DNA of 64,000 nucleotides from NCBI RefSeq assembly GCF_020687805.1, contig NZ_JAJEWQ010000002.1:313300-377299 (forward strand). Direction: 5' to 3'. This DNA comes from Planctobacterium marinum. Lineage in GTDB: Bacteria > Pseudomonadota > Gammaproteobacteria > Enterobacterales > Alteromonadaceae. Below, one piece after another: positions 9,784 through 19,682 of the stretch; position 1 is the stretch's first letter, and each line of letters opens with the position of its first letter. Position numbers and translations under genes: made by a program. The notes under the pieces were generated by a model that saw nothing but the letters and a program-made list of their open reading frames with translations, was not told where the DNA came from and ran no database searches.

Positions 9784-11037
9784 ATGAAAGGAAGTTTGTT
9801 CCGCAAGGAAGCACTGGAAGGGCAGAAGCACCGATTACATGGAAACGTATTGGTTTTGCCTTCCATTAAATTATCCGTGATTGCCCTTGCGATAACTCTG
9901 TGGGTCGTAGCGATTATGGTTTGGTTATTTCACAGTGAATATGCCCGTAAGGAAACCGTACAGGGTTGGCTGGAACCCGAAAAAGGGGTGATCAGGGTCT
10001 TCGCAGAATCTGCCAGCGGTAAAATCAAACGCATTCTGGTGAAAGACGGCGATTATGTCGAGCAGGGACAGGCGCTGATACTGGTGAATGGCGACCGGGT
10101 GTTGCAGGATGGCAGCAGTCTGGAAGAACAGTTATTGGCCGAATACCAAAAGCAAAAAACTGCGCTGACACAACAGATGACACGCAATTCGCAAATCTAT
10201 TTTCATCGCATTCAGGATGCAAAAGCCAAAATCGAGTCTGTTAATCAGGAGATGTTGCAGTTGGAGCATCAGTTAGCGTTGATGCAGCAACGTCATAGCC
10301 TGGTCAAAGAGCGTCTTGAAAGTAGCCATGAAGTGCGGCGCAAGGGACACATTTCAAAATTTGATTACAGCAGTGTGCAAGCAGAAGAATTGGCTTTGCA
10401 AAGTGACATCGCCGGAATTAAACGGCAGTTGTTAAATCAAAAGAACAGCCGTCGTTCCCTTGAATCTGAGCTGCGTATTTTCCCCGAAGAAGAGCAAAAT
10501 AGTCTGGCGCAGATCCAGAGCCAACTCAGTGAGGTGGCAAAAAATATCGCTCAGTTGCACGGGCAGCGGGCACACATTATCAAAGCGACTCAAAGTGGCT
10601 TTGTATCCAATATCCAGGTAAATCAGGGCCAATACACCAAAACCAATATGCCGTTGCTGACGATTGTGCCGGCAGATTCCACTATTCAGGCAAGATTACT
10701 GGTGCCGGTAAGAGCGGCGGGGTTTTTACAACCAGGACAAGTGATTGAAATGCGCTATGACGCGTTTCCCTATCAAAAGTTTGGTTTGCATAGTGGCACG
10801 GTACTGGATATTTCCAAGGCGGCCATTTTACCCAACGAGATTAACGATATGGCCGTGGATGTTCAGGAGCCGGTGTTTATTGTACTGGCCGCACTGGACA
10901 AAAACTGGGTGCAGGCGTTTGGTCAAAAATTGGCTTTAAAACCCGGCATGACGTTGTCGGCAGATATCCAGTTAGCTGAGCGTACTCTGATTGAATGGTT
11001 GTTAGAGCCACTGTATAGCATCAAAGGGAGATTATGA
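9784..11037 (+). CDS. HlyD-family membrane fusion protein of a peptide exporter
   Basis: Periplasmic adaptor of a type I secretion system, linking the inner-membrane ABC transporter to an outer-membrane channel. It has one N-terminal membrane helix (about residues 30-50), a biotinyl-lipoyl half (ASGKIKRILVKDGDYV), a long coiled coil rich in Gln, Glu and Leu (about 115-245), and a second half (ATQSGFVSNIQVNQGQY) followed by a beta-barrel. The architecture resembles CvaA-type bacteriocin adaptors. An ATG 39 bases upstream is possible, but the one at 9784 starts a conventional N-terminus. The stop overlaps the ABC transporter start (ATGA), indicating translational coupling. Confidence 0.9.
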   Translation: MKGSLFRKEALEGQKHRLHGNVLVLPSIKLSVIALAITLWVVAIMVWLFHSEYARKETVQGWLEPEKGVIRVFAESASGKIKRILVKDGDYVEQGQALILVNGDRVLQDGSSLEEQLLAEYQKQKTALTQQMTRNSQIYFHRIQDAKAKIESVNQEMLQLEHQLALMQQRHSLVKERLESSHEVRRKGHISKFDYSSVQAEELALQSDIAGIKRQLLNQKNSRRSLESELRIFPEEEQNSLAQIQSQLSEVAKNIAQLHGQRAHIIKATQSGFVSNIQVNQGQYTKTNMPLLTIVPADSTIQARLLVPVRAAGFLQPGQVIEMRYDAFPYQKFGLHSGTVLDISKAAILPNEINDMAVDVQEPVFIVLAALDKNWVQAFGQKLALKPGMTLSADIQLAERTLIEWLLEPLYSIKGRL

Positions 11038-13211
11038 TGAGTACACAAGCCTTGAATTTTAACGTCAGACCCGAGTCCTTACTGAATTTTGGTGGTGCCC
11101 GACGTTTGCCAATGATCCTGCAAACGGAAGCCGCAGAGTGTGGACTGGCATGTCTGGCGATGGTGGCTAGATTTCATGGTCTGGAAACGGATCTGACTAC
11201 CTTGCGTCGCAAGTTTTCAATTTCGGCGCAGGGCGCCACATTAAAACAAATTATGGCGATTGCCGGGTATATGAATCTGACCACGCGCGCCCTGAAACTG
11301 GAAATTGAGCACCTGACACAATTGCAAACACCCTGCATTTTGCATTGGGAAATGAAGCACTTTGTCGTGTTAAAACAGGTACAGGGAAACAAGGTGGTTA
11401 TCCATGATCCGGGTGTCGGAGAGCGATGTTTATTCTTAGATGAAGTGAGCCAGTGCTTTACCGGTGTGGCACTTGAACTGCTGCCTTCTTCACAGTTTGA
11501 ACCCGGGGTAGAAAAGAACAAACTTCGCTTCGGTCAATTCTGGTCCAATATCAGCGGTTTAAAGCGAAGTCTGGGATTGATGGTTTTGCTCAGTCTGTTG
11601 CTCCAGGTTTTTGCGATAGTGAGCCCTTACTACATGCAGACCGTTGTGGATGATGTGTTGATGCGCTCGGATACTAATTTGCTGAGTGTGTTAGCGGTGG
11701 GGTTTGGTCTGCTGTTATTGATTGAAGCCGGAACCTCCCTGTTGCGCCAGGTCGTGGTACTCAATTTGTCCAACCGCCTGAACATGCAAATGAGCGCCAA
11801 TGTTTTTCATCACCTGATCCGATTGCCCATGGATTATTTTATTAAACGTCACATGGGGGACGTTATTTCGCGCTTTGGCTCATTGAATAACATTCGGGAG
11901 TTGATGACCAACGGTATTGTCTCGGTATTTATTGACGGTGTGATGGCCCTGATCACCCTGGTGGTGATGTTTATTTACGACCTGCAACTGACCTTTATCG
12001 TTTTAGCTATAGTCAGCCTTTATGCGTTGCTCAGAGTATTGCTGTATCGTCCGGTGCGGCGCTTATCAGAAGAGCACATTGTGGCTACGGCTAAGGAAAA
12101 CTCGCATTTTATGGAGTCTGTACGCGCAATTCAGACCATAAAGCTGTTTGACAAAGAGTCCGATCGCCAAAATCAATGGCAGAATTATTTAGCAGAATCG
12201 ATTAACAAAGGCATTCATATCAGCAAATGGCAGATTGGATTCGATACTGCCAACAAGATCCTGTTCGGCCTGGAAAACATTGTCATTATCTATTTTGCTG
12301 CCACGGCGGTGATGGGCAATCTGATGTCCGTGGGCATGCTATACGCTTTTATGAGTTATAAGAATCGCTTTATCGGTGCTCTGGATACCCTGATCACCAA
12401 GGCCATTGAATTTAAGATGTTGGATCTGCATTTGGAACGACTTGCCGACGTGGTATACAGCGATAAAGATCCGGCCTGCACTCAGCCTGACGTTGACCTG
12501 GCATCCGGGCCGGGGGCCGGGCCGGGGGCCGGGGCGTCTCAGTTACAGGGGCGAATCCAGGTAACAGATCTGCGCTATAGCTACAGTGAGCTGGAACCAC
12601 CTATATTGCATGCTATCAATATGCAGGTGGAAGCCGGTGAAACGGTGGCAATTGTTGGTGCCAGTGGCAGCGGCAAAAGCACTTTATTGCGCTGCCTGAT
12701 GGGACTGAGCCAACCTACCGCTGGCAGTATTGAAGTGGACGGCAAAGCCATTTCGCAATGGCCGGATTACCGGCAGCAAATATCCGGGGTGCTGCAGGAC
12801 GATCAACTATTGAGCGGTTCTATCGCTGATAACATTGCCTGCTTTGAAACCCAAATCGACTATGAAAAAGTAGTGTTGTGTGCGCAGTTGGCCTGCATAC
12901 ACGACGAAATTATGCAAACGGCGATGCAATACAACACTCTGGTGGGCGACATGGGGGCCAGTCTGAGTGGAGGGCAGAAACAGCGAATATTGCTGGCCAG
13001 AGCCTTTTATCGCCATCCTAAGATCCTGTTCATGGATGAAGCCACCAGTCACCTGGATGTGGAAAACGAATCCAGAATCAATGCGCATATCAAGCAACTG
13101 AATATGACCAGAATCATTATCGCGCATCGACCAGAAACCATTAAATCCGCCGATCGGGTCTATGCCTTGAGTGAAGGGCGGGTTCATGAACTACCAGCAG
13201 AACGACACTAA
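11034..13211 (+). CDS. C39-peptidase ABC exporter (bacteriocin/microcin type)
   Basis: A 725-residue inner-membrane exporter that would cleave double-glycine leaders and export the peptide. The N-terminal C39 peptidase has catalytic Cys36 in AAECGLACLAM, a His in MKHFVVL and HDPG. A six-helix transmembrane domain (about 160-460) and an ATPase follow: Walker A GASGSGKST, signature LSGGQKQR, Walker B ILFMDEATSHLD, switch His in IIAHRPE. The linker carries an exact GPGAGPGA repeat. It overlaps the adaptor gene by 4 bases and resembles CvaB. No outer-membrane TolC gene and no obvious leader peptide gene lies nearby. Confidence 0.93.
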   Translation: MMSTQALNFNVRPESLLNFGGARRLPMILQTEAAECGLACLAMVARFHGLETDLTTLRRKFSISAQGATLKQIMAIAGYMNLTTRALKLEIEHLTQLQTPCILHWEMKHFVVLKQVQGNKVVIHDPGVGERCLFLDEVSQCFTGVALELLPSSQFEPGVEKNKLRFGQFWSNISGLKRSLGLMVLLSLLLQVFAIVSPYYMQTVVDDVLMRSDTNLLSVLAVGFGLLLLIEAGTSLLRQVVVLNLSNRLNMQMSANVFHHLIRLPMDYFIKRHMGDVISRFGSLNNIRELMTNGIVSVFIDGVMALITLVVMFIYDLQLTFIVLAIVSLYALLRVLLYRPVRRLSEEHIVATAKENSHFMESVRAIQTIKLFDKESDRQNQWQNYLAESINKGIHISKWQIGFDTANKILFGLENIVIIYFAATAVMGNLMSVGMLYAFMSYKNRFIGALDTLITKAIEFKMLDLHLERLADVVYSDKDPACTQPDVDLASGPGAGPGAGASQLQGRIQVTDLRYSYSELEPPILHAINMQVEAGETVAIVGASGSGKSTLLRCLMGLSQPTAGSIEVDGKAISQWPDYRQQISGVLQDDQLLSGSIADNIACFETQIDYEKVVLCAQLACIHDEIMQTAMQYNTLVGDMGASLSGGQKQRILLARAFYRHPKILFMDEATSHLDVENESRINAHIKQLNMTRIIIAHRPETIKSADRVYALSEGRVHELPAERH
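12507..12530 (+). repeat. Tandem 2 x 12-bp GC-rich repeat inside the exporter gene
   Basis: GGGCCGGGGGCC occurs twice in direct succession, encoding GPGAGPGA in the linker between the membrane and ATPase domains. In-frame units such as this can expand or contract by replication slippage. Confidence 0.85.
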
Positions 13212-13250
13212 CCGAACCTCTGGCAAAAACCGAAGTGAAGGAGAAAAACC

Positions 13251-13484
13251 ATGCAAAGCGAACCGATAATTACTGATTTATCCAAACGCGAACACCAGGT
13301 AATGGAATATGTGGTGATGGGCCTGTCGAATAAACTGATTGCCCGTAAACTATTTTTAACCGAGCGCACCATCAAGTTTCATTGCAGCAATATCTATCGA
13401 AAACTACGCATTAAAAACCGGGCATCGCTAGTGGTTTTCGTGCAGCAATGTGGTTATGCCGACGTCGGGAGGCAGGCAGCCTGA
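13251..13484 (+). CDS. Small LuxR-type (GerE) DNA-binding protein
   Basis: A 77-residue protein that is essentially only a GerE/LuxR helix-turn-helix: LSKREHQVMEYVVMGLSNK, then IARKLFLTERTIKFHCSNIY and a C-terminal helix. It has no receiver or ligand-binding domain. A strong AAGGAG site lies just before the ATG. It begins 39 bases after the exporter stop on the same strand and probably belongs to that operon, possibly controlling export genes. Stand-alone domains of this kind (as in GerE) are functional, so it need not be a fragment. Confidence 0.85.
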   Translation: MQSEPIITDLSKREHQVMEYVVMGLSNKLIARKLFLTERTIKFHCSNIYRKLRIKNRASLVVFVQQCGYADVGRQAA

Positions 13485-13581
13485 CAACGCGAGGGTTTAT
13501 CTGGTACGCAGGATTATAAAATGTGGTAACGCCGGAGCAGGTAAAAGACGGGATTAATACCGCTTAATCGGGCGGAACATT

Positions 13582-14385
13582 TTAATAATGCAGTACGCCG
13601 TCCACAACCCAGGCATCAGCGATACCCAACATGTTCAGTTTTGCTTGCCATGTAGCTGTATGTTTTTTATGCCAGTCAGAGGTTTTTATTTCAGCAAAGT
13701 GCTTTTTAAGTTTGTTGGCTAATTTTTCCGAACCAGCGAACTTTGACATGACAATGTAAACATCCGACTCATTGGCAATGAATTGAAGCTTCACTCTGTT
13801 GCTGTTGTAGCCCAATTTCTGCAAGGTGGAGAAAATCCCAAAAGACTCGTAAAACAAGAGATCGATGCGTTCACCCAGGAGCATTTCAATCGCCCTGTCG
13901 TATTCTGAGAGTTCCACCAGGTAACGTGCATTTTTTTCTTTGAGCCAGGATTGCCGGATGTCGCCCCGGATAACCCCAACGGTGTTGCTGTCCAGCAAAT
14001 CTTCCAAAGAGGTAATGGTTAATTTTGAATCATGGCGAGAATAGAATGCCCAGCGTTTACTGATCACATGTGCCAGCCAGTGATATTTGTGTTCCCGTTC
14101 TGCGGTTCTGGAAATGCTAAACATCACCACGCCGTAGTCTTGCTCCAACGTGTGCATAGCCCGGGATTCTGGCATTACTTCAATATCAGTAACAAACCCT
14201 AATTGCGCTTGCAGGTGGTTGACGATGTCAACTGTGTAGCCACTAACCACACCGTTTTGCGACAGGTAATTGACCGGTGGTTCGTCGACAGTGATAAAAC
14301 GCAAATCCGTGAAATCACTGGCAAGTGTTGCAAACACGCTGCCGATGAAAGTTAAAACAAAACTGGCATATTGTTTAATCTTCAT
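13582..14385 (-). CDS. Periplasmic solute-binding protein, family 3 type
   Basis: A 267-residue secreted protein with a signal peptide (about 1-22) and the SBP_bac_3 fold: RFITVDEPPVNYL near the N-terminus, GYTVDIVNHLQ, and GVVMFSISRTAERE, the usual first-lobe pattern. Families of this size bind amino acids or related small polar molecules. No permease or ATPase genes are adjacent, so it may be an orphan binding protein that feeds another transporter or a sensor. The ligand cannot be inferred. Confidence 0.8.
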   Translation of the reverse strand: MKIKQYASFVLTFIGSVFATLASDFTDLRFITVDEPPVNYLSQNGVVSGYTVDIVNHLQAQLGFVTDIEVMPESRAMHTLEQDYGVVMFSISRTAEREHKYHWLAHVISKRWAFYSRHDSKLTITSLEDLLDSNTVGVIRGDIRQSWLKEKNARYLVELSEYDRAIEMLLGERIDLLFYESFGIFSTLQKLGYNSNRVKLQFIANESDVYIVMSKFAGSEKLANKLKKHFAEIKTSDWHKKHTATWQAKLNMLGIADAWVVDGVLHY

Positions 14386-14765
14386 CTTTTTGTCCTCTGC
14401 GACTTATCGAACTCGCTGCGCAGTTATTTTGGCTTTTGTCCTCTTTTTCCCTGCCATGTTTATGGGCTCCTTGAAGGTGGTACATAATATTGCGTTGGTC
14501 TTATTTTCAGAGGTGAAAAGTCGCCTTAGGTTGAGTTAACGCTAAGTATAGACGCTTTCTTCAGGGTTGCTTACCGTGAATGGGTAAAAAATTGCCAGAA
14601 TTATATTGTGGTGAGCGTGTATATTGTGGTTGAGGGTAGCGAGTTAGATTGAGCGAATCGAACAGTCGGGAATGGGGACGACTTTTGGATTTGATATTCG
14701 CAATCGTGTGCCCGACATCAGCAGGACATTGCGCAGTCACAGGCTGTGTCGGGCAATACTGTTAA
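14386..14765. other. Intergenic region with direct and inverted repeats
   Basis: No gene is supported here. The region holds a direct repeat (TATATTGTGGT at 14602-14612 and 14620-14630, 18 bases apart) upstream of the binding-protein gene, and an inverted repeat (TGCCCGACA at 14709-14717, TGTCGGGCA at 14747-14755, with CAGC/GCTG inside) just after the nucleoside hydrolase stop. The latter could end transcription or protect the mRNA, but no T run follows on the minus strand. Confidence 0.5.
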
Positions 14766-15707
14766 TTAAATATTGTGCTGCAACTGTCGCACCAGATAAT
14801 CCACGACTGCCTGACGGTTGGCCTGCATGGCGACTTTAACCAGGCTGCCGTTTTCGTCGCGGTAGGTGTTTCCTTCCGAGGGTTCTGAGGTGCGGACAGA
14901 CAAACGAATATCCTGCCAGTCTATGACATCATCCCCTAAACCCAGACAACAGGTAGCCATCACATCCCAGAGGTAATAGGTAAACTCATAGGTGGGTATA
15001 GAGGCAACCGTACAAGCCCAAAATTGCCCGGCCAGTTCCACCAGGGGATAAGAGCGATAGGCGGATAAATCCTTTAAGAATGCCATACTGATGGGCAGAC
15101 AATTGGTGGCATCCAGTGGCATTAACCACAATGGGGCTCCTGATTTTAGCAGGCTGTCCGCGGCGGGCGCATCCCAGTATACATTCCATTCAGCACTGCC
15201 ATCGTGATTATAGTTAGCTACGTTACCTTTAGCATCAATAGCGCCGCCCATCCAAATGACTTTTTGCAGTTTATTGATGCAATCCGGTGCATTTTCCAGG
15301 GCCCTTGCCAGGTTGCTGCAGGGGCCGGTCATCAATACCGTGACGGGTTCATTGCTTTCCTGTAATGCTTTTTGCATGTATTCATGTGCGGGCATGTCTG
15401 TAACGAGGGACCAGTCGTCTTCACAGCTCAACATGGTGGGCAGGGCATTCACCATTTTTGGTTGTGCCCGCCAGTCACAATGGAATGGATTGATACCGTG
15501 CAAATTCCCCTGTGCTACTACAACATCTTTGCGCCCAAAGAGATCCAGTATTTTTAAGGTGCTTTTGGTGGCGTCTGTCAAAAAGCAATCAGCGGGTGTT
15601 ACACACACTGCTTTGAGATCTACATGCTCCATAGTCAATAACAACATCAGCGACAGCAGATCATCAACACCGCCATCATGGTCAAAAATAACTGGGATTT
15701 TGTTCAT
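14766..15707 (-). CDS. Inosine/uridine-type nucleoside hydrolase
   Basis: Cytoplasmic enzyme that hydrolyses the N-glycosidic bond of ribonucleosides for salvage. The family's calcium-binding signature near the N-terminus is visible as DHDGGVDD (consensus DTDPGxDD). VLMTGPCSNLA and IWMGGAI are further family motifs, and NYNHDGSAEWNVYWDAPAA matches the conserved Asn/Glu-Trp-Asn stretch. At 313 residues it has normal family length. It lacks a signal peptide. Whether it prefers purines or pyrimidines cannot be told. It is a single gene downstream of the chemoreceptor gene and separated from it by a terminator. Confidence 0.92.
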   Translation of the reverse strand: MNKIPVIFDHDGGVDDLLSLMLLLTMEHVDLKAVCVTPADCFLTDATKSTLKILDLFGRKDVVVAQGNLHGINPFHCDWRAQPKMVNALPTMLSCEDDWSLVTDMPAHEYMQKALQESNEPVTVLMTGPCSNLARALENAPDCINKLQKVIWMGGAIDAKGNVANYNHDGSAEWNVYWDAPAADSLLKSGAPLWLMPLDATNCLPISMAFLKDLSAYRSYPLVELAGQFWACTVASIPTYEFTYYLWDVMATCCLGLGDDVIDWQDIRLSVRTSEPSEGNTYRDENGSLVKVAMQANRQAVVDYLVRQLQHNI

Positions 15708-15748
15708 TGGTTTTCCATTTTTTACAGCTTTGTTTTTAATTATGGACT

Positions 15749-15770
15749 AAAAAAGGGGCCTAAGCCCCTT
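15749..15770 (-). terminator. Rho-independent terminator after the chemoreceptor gene
   Basis: Read on the minus strand, AAGGGGC-TTAG-GCCCCTT is followed by a T run. It lies about 20 bases past the chemoreceptor stop and before the nucleoside hydrolase start. Confidence 0.85.
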
Positions 15771-15789
15771 GAGTTTGAAAGGCTCTGGT

Positions 15790-17754
15790 TTATTTGACCT
15801 TAAATTTGCCAACCAAACCGTTGAGTTCGCTGGATAAGTGCATCAATTCTTTAGCGTTGCTGGCCAGGGTGTCACTGGAATTTGCAATGCCGGTGACCGA
15901 ATTGCCAATTTCTGCGAAATTATTATCGATTTGCTGAGAACTTTGGTTCTGGATCTCGGCGGAATTGGCAATTTCGTCCAGGCGGGTACGAATTTGTGCC
16001 ACCGCTTTACTGATGTCTTCAAATGATTGATTTGCATGCGTAGACTGCGATGTTGCCTGTTCAGATTGCTCCAGGCTGGAACTCATTTTGCCCGAAACGA
16101 AACGCGTTTTGTCCACCAGATTATTTAACATGGTATCGATTTCTTCCGTGGCATCATGAGAGCGCTTTGCCAGCGTTCTGACTTCATCGGCAACCACGGC
16201 AAATCCTCGGCCCTGTTCACCGGCACGTGCAGCTTCGATGGCGGCGTTTAATGCCAGCAAATTGGTTTGCTCGGCAATGCCCCGGATAACGCTGAGTATT
16301 TGCGTGATGTTACTGCTTTCATTTTCCAGCTCTTTCATGGCTGAAGCAGACTCACTGATGGTACTGCTCAGGCGGGTAACATCTTTTACCATGGCACCGA
16401 TAATTTGTGTGCCTTCTTTGGCTGAGGTTTCGGCATTAGAAACCATTTCCAGCGTAGTAGCACAATTGGTGGCAACTTCCTGTGACGTTTGTGCCATTGC
16501 TGAGGTGCCATGGGAGGAATCCTCAATGGCCTTTTCCTGCTCGTGGCTGGCGTCTTTAATACTTTCTACAATGTGGCCTATCTGTTGAGATTTATCAGCC
16601 AGTAATTGCGAGTCATCTTTGATGTCTTGTACCAGGCTGCGAATTGAGTCCAGAAATTGATTAAACCAGCGCGCCAGGTCACCGGTTTCGTCTTTAGAGG
16701 CAACAGAAAGTCGCTGGGTTAAATCGCCCTGACCACTGGCAATGTCTTTTAAACCTTTGGATACCACCAGGATAGGTGAGACCAGTCGTTTCGCCTGATA
16801 GATGCCCAGAAAGATAAAGCCTGCCACCATGGCACCGGCCAATACGATGATTAAAAAGCTCATGGCATAGGTAGGAGCAAGAATCTCGCTGCTATCTATG
16901 ATCCCAATGAAATGCCATTTCAGGGTAGGAGAGTAGTAAGTGGTTACCTGCACATCCGAATCCAGATGTTCAGTGGTGAAGTTTGACGCTGCGCTGCTTC
17001 TCAGTCGTTTTGCCAGCTCTTCGTAAAACGGAGAGGCGATGTCACCGACTTTTTTGAAATTATTGCGGGGTGTTTTGGAGTCGGCTAACACCACACCGTT
17101 ATCATCCACCAAAACCAGGTAACCGGATTCACCCAATTTGATGGATTTCACGATGTCGGTCAACGTGGTCAGGGATACATCCATTGACTGTACCCCGATG
17201 GCCCGTCCGGCATCGTCGCTGATGGAATACATCACCGATACCATTGGCCCACCAGTGACCCCCTGATAGGCATCAGTGATGCCAGCCTGATTGGGGTTGC
17301 TCATACCCTGTTGATACCAGGGGCGTTTTCTGGGGTCGTAATTACCTATTTTTTCTGCCGGATACTGAATAAAACCACCGTGAGGCGTACCCAAATACAC
17401 GTATAACAATTCTTCGTGAGTGGTGCCAAACTGGCGATACAAATCAAAAATCTCGGCTTCTCTGGGATGGGCGTTTAGCGGGTCCATCATGCGCTCTTCA
17501 TTGAAATAGGTGCTGGTCTCTACAGGCACTGATTTTACCAGTGGGTGCGCGGCCAGAAATTTAGCATTGGATTTAACCTGCTCAAAAAACAACTTAAAGC
17601 TGTTATCTATTTGCCTGATTTCGTTCTGAGTTGCGGTAATAAAGTTTTGTTTGGACTGACTGGTGGTTTTGGAAATACTAACAATAGCGATAATCAACGT
17701 CGGCAAAATCACCGATACGGCTATAGCCACTATTAGCTTTTGTTGCATCTTCAT
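15790..17754 (-). CDS. Methyl-accepting chemotaxis protein with dCache sensor
   Basis: A 654-residue transmembrane chemoreceptor. It has an N-terminal helix (about 8-28), a periplasmic dCache_1 domain (about 30-280), a second helix (about 285-310), HAMP, then a signalling coiled coil with the hairpin tip [19 protein letters not shown]. The sensor contains YDPRKRPWY, then a Tyr (DAYQG) and an Asp (QSMD), matching the known amino-acid-binding dCache pattern Y-x4-R-x-W-Y...Y...D. The predicted ligand is therefore one or more amino acids. It has no C-terminal CheR-tethering pentapeptide (ends GKFKVK). A FliA-like -10 element lies upstream. Confidence 0.93.
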   Translation of the reverse strand: MKMQQKLIVAIAVSVILPTLIIAIVSISKTTSQSKQNFITATQNEIRQIDNSFKLFFEQVKSNAKFLAAHPLVKSVPVETSTYFNEERMMDPLNAHPREAEIFDLYRQFGTTHEELLYVYLGTPHGGFIQYPAEKIGNYDPRKRPWYQQGMSNPNQAGITDAYQGVTGGPMVSVMYSISDDAGRAIGVQSMDVSLTTLTDIVKSIKLGESGYLVLVDDNGVVLADSKTPRNNFKKVGDIASPFYEELAKRLRSSAASNFTTEHLDSDVQVTTYYSPTLKWHFIGIIDSSEILAPTYAMSFLIIVLAGAMVAGFIFLGIYQAKRLVSPILVVSKGLKDIASGQGDLTQRLSVASKDETGDLARWFNQFLDSIRSLVQDIKDDSQLLADKSQQIGHIVESIKDASHEQEKAIEDSSHGTSAMAQTSQEVATNCATTLEMVSNAETSAKEGTQIIGAMVKDVTRLSSTISESASAMKELENESSNITQILSVIRGIAEQTNLLALNAAIEAARAGEQGRGFAVVADEVRTLAKRSHDATEEIDTMLNNLVDKTRFVSGKMSSSLEQSEQATSQSTHANQSFEDISKAVAQIRTRLDEIANSAEIQNQSSQQIDNNFAEIGNSVTGIANSSDTLASNAKELMHLSSELNGLVGKFKVK

Positions 17755-17863
17755 AGGCGTTCATTCTGTCTTTTTGTTATAAATATTATGAAACATTCAT
17801 GGAACACGCTGAGCTTGTAGGGTGGTGCTCAATGTCACGAACCTTTCATATAAATGTACCTTA

Positions 17864-17871
17864 TCATCGGC
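17864..17871 (-). promoter_or_regulatory. Possible sigma-28 (FliA) -10 element for the chemoreceptor
   Basis: On the minus strand, GCCGATGA matches seven of eight bases of the FliA -10 consensus GCCGATAA, about 110 bases before the chemoreceptor start. The -35 side (TCATCAAT against TAAAGTTT) is poor, so support is limited. Confidence 0.35.
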
Positions 17872-18031
17872 AGAATAGGTAGATTGATGATAAATAAAAC
17901 ACAAAATTATTGTAAATCCCCACATACTTATTCAACAGTGTAGTTTAGGGGGCAACAGAAAGCAGGGTAGTGAATGACTTTTTGAGCGTGAGTGGTTAAG
18001 CTAATGGCTGTTTTACTACAGGCAAAAGACA

Positions 18032-19153
18032 ATGACCCAGGTTGTAATCAGTGGTTCAGGATTATGGACCCCGGAATTTAGTATCAGCAATGAAGAGCTG
18101 GTAGACAGCTACAATCAGTATGCTGATAAATTTAACGAAGAGAACAGTGCTCAAATCGCCACGGGAGAGTTGGCTGCAAAACCGCATTCCAGTGCCGAAT
18201 TCATCTACAAAGCTTCCGGTATTAAGAGCCGATATGTGTATACCAAAGACGGAATTCTGGATGTCGAACGGATGCGGCCCGACATTCCTGAGCGCGGGGA
18301 AAACGAGCTGTCTAATCAGGCAGAAATTGGCGTTTTAGCCGCTAAACAAGCGCTGGAAGCGGCTGGTCGTAAGGCTGAAGAGGTGGATGCTGTAATTGTG
18401 TCCTGTGCTTACACACAACGGGCATACCCGGCTATTGCCATCGAAATCCAGGACGCTCTGGGCATAGAGGGCTTCGGCTTCGATATGTTAGTGGCCTGTT
18501 CAGCAGGTACATTTGCATTACACCGAGCGTGGGAAATGGTCAAAGCGGGCACGGCGCGTTCTGTTTTGGTGATCAACCCCGAACTTGTCTCACCACAGCT
18601 AAACTATTGTGATAGAGACAGTCACTTTATCTTTGGTGATGTGGCTACTACCATGCTGGTGGAAGCACAAGATTATAGTGTGTCTGATAACCAGTATGAG
18701 ATCTTAAGTACCTCTGCTAAAACCAAATACTCGTCTAATATACGCTCAAATTTTGGCTATATGAGCCGTGCCAATGATGTGGATGCATTTGGCACTGACA
18801 AACTATTTCATCAGGAAGGCCGCAAGGTATTCAAAGAAGTTTGCCCGATGGCAGCTGAGCACATTTTAAATCACATGGGTCAGCACAATTTAACGGCGAC
18901 TGATGTGAAACGTTGGTGGTTGCACCAGGCCAATATCAATATGAATATGCTGATTGCTAAAAAGATTCTGGGGCGGGATGCCAATGCAACGGAAGCGCCC
19001 GTGGTACTGGATCGCTATGCCAATACCGCCTCGGCCGGTTCTTTGATCGCGTTTAACCTATATCAGGACGATATGCAGTCAGGGGATTATGGTGTGCTGT
19101 GTTCCTTTGGCGCAGGGTATTCCATTGGCAGCCTGGTGGTGCAAAAGCGTTAG
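18032..19153 (+). CDS. Beta-ketoacyl-ACP synthase III (FabH-like)
   Basis: A 373-residue condensing enzyme that would join an acyl-CoA or acyl-ACP primer to malonyl-ACP at the start of fatty-acid synthesis. The catalytic triad is visible: Cys in LVACSAGTFAL, His in WWLHQANINMN, Asn in RYANTASAGS. It is longer than the housekeeping FabH of about 317 residues and matches the longer second FabH class seen in gammaproteobacteria, which uses longer-chain primers in the cases known to me. It stands alone here, outside a fab cluster, which also points to the accessory type. Confidence 0.88.
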   Translation: MTQVVISGSGLWTPEFSISNEELVDSYNQYADKFNEENSAQIATGELAAKPHSSAEFIYKASGIKSRYVYTKDGILDVERMRPDIPERGENELSNQAEIGVLAAKQALEAAGRKAEEVDAVIVSCAYTQRAYPAIAIEIQDALGIEGFGFDMLVACSAGTFALHRAWEMVKAGTARSVLVINPELVSPQLNYCDRDSHFIFGDVATTMLVEAQDYSVSDNQYEILSTSAKTKYSSNIRSNFGYMSRANDVDAFGTDKLFHQEGRKVFKEVCPMAAEHILNHMGQHNLTATDVKRWWLHQANINMNMLIAKKILGRDANATEAPVVLDRYANTASAGSLIAFNLYQDDMQSGDYGVLCSFGAGYSIGSLVVQKR

Positions 19154-19182
19154 TGCTGAAAATACCTGGTTAGCATCAGATG

Positions 19183-19212
19183 AAAGCCCGCGAATTAGTT
19201 AGCGGGCTTTTT
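19183..19212. terminator. Bidirectional terminator between fabH-like gene and argR
   Basis: AAAGCCCGC / GCGGGCTTT stem with flanking T residues on the plus strand. It lies between two convergent genes and could end both. Confidence 0.85.
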
Positions 19213-19220
19213 GTTAGTTG

Positions 19221-19682
19221 CTAAACCGTTTCAAACAAATCTTCTACTTTTTGGCGAATCTCTTCAATTTGATCCACCGAGGAGGGGGCAATAAAGATTG
19301 TATCGTCACCGGCGATGGTGCCCAGTACGCCGTCAGAGCGACCCAGTGAATCCAGCAAACGGGCTATAAGTTGTGCGGCTCCAGGGGTAGTGCGAATAAT
19401 GATCATCACACCGTTGTGTTCTACATCCAGCACCAATTGTTTTAGTGGGCTTTTCGCGGTAGGCATCCCCAGCTCCGGGGGCAAACAATACACCATGTCA
19501 CCTTTGGCATTACGTGCCCGAACCGCCCCAAACTTGCTCAACATACGAGACACTTTCGATTGGCTGATATTGGCAAATCCCATACCTTTCAGGACTTCTA
19601 CTATTTCGCCTTGCGAACCGTAGGATTCTGCCTTTAATACTTCTTTAAATGCCTTAATTTCTTCTTCTTGCTTGCTGGCCAT
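19221..19682 (-). CDS. argR: Arginine repressor ArgR
   Basis: A 153-residue hexameric repressor that uses L-arginine as corepressor to control arginine biosynthesis and uptake. The N-terminal winged helix (residues 1-70) includes [19 protein letters not shown]. The C-terminal oligomerisation and arginine-binding domain contains [18 protein letters not shown] and [13 protein letters not shown], with the conserved Asp pair. Length is close to E. coli ArgR (156). It is divergent from mdh, the arrangement known in enteric and marine gammaproteobacteria. A right half of an ARG box (ATTCA after an AT run) is visible near 19710, which might allow autoregulation, but the left half is poor. Confidence 0.96.
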   Translation of the reverse strand: MASKQEEEIKAFKEVLKAESYGSQGEIVEVLKGMGFANISQSKVSRMLSKFGAVRARNAKGDMVYCLPPELGMPTAKSPLKQLVLDVEHNGVMIIIRTTPGAAQLIARLLDSLGRSDGVLGTIAGDDTIFIAPSSVDQIEEIRQKVEDLFETV

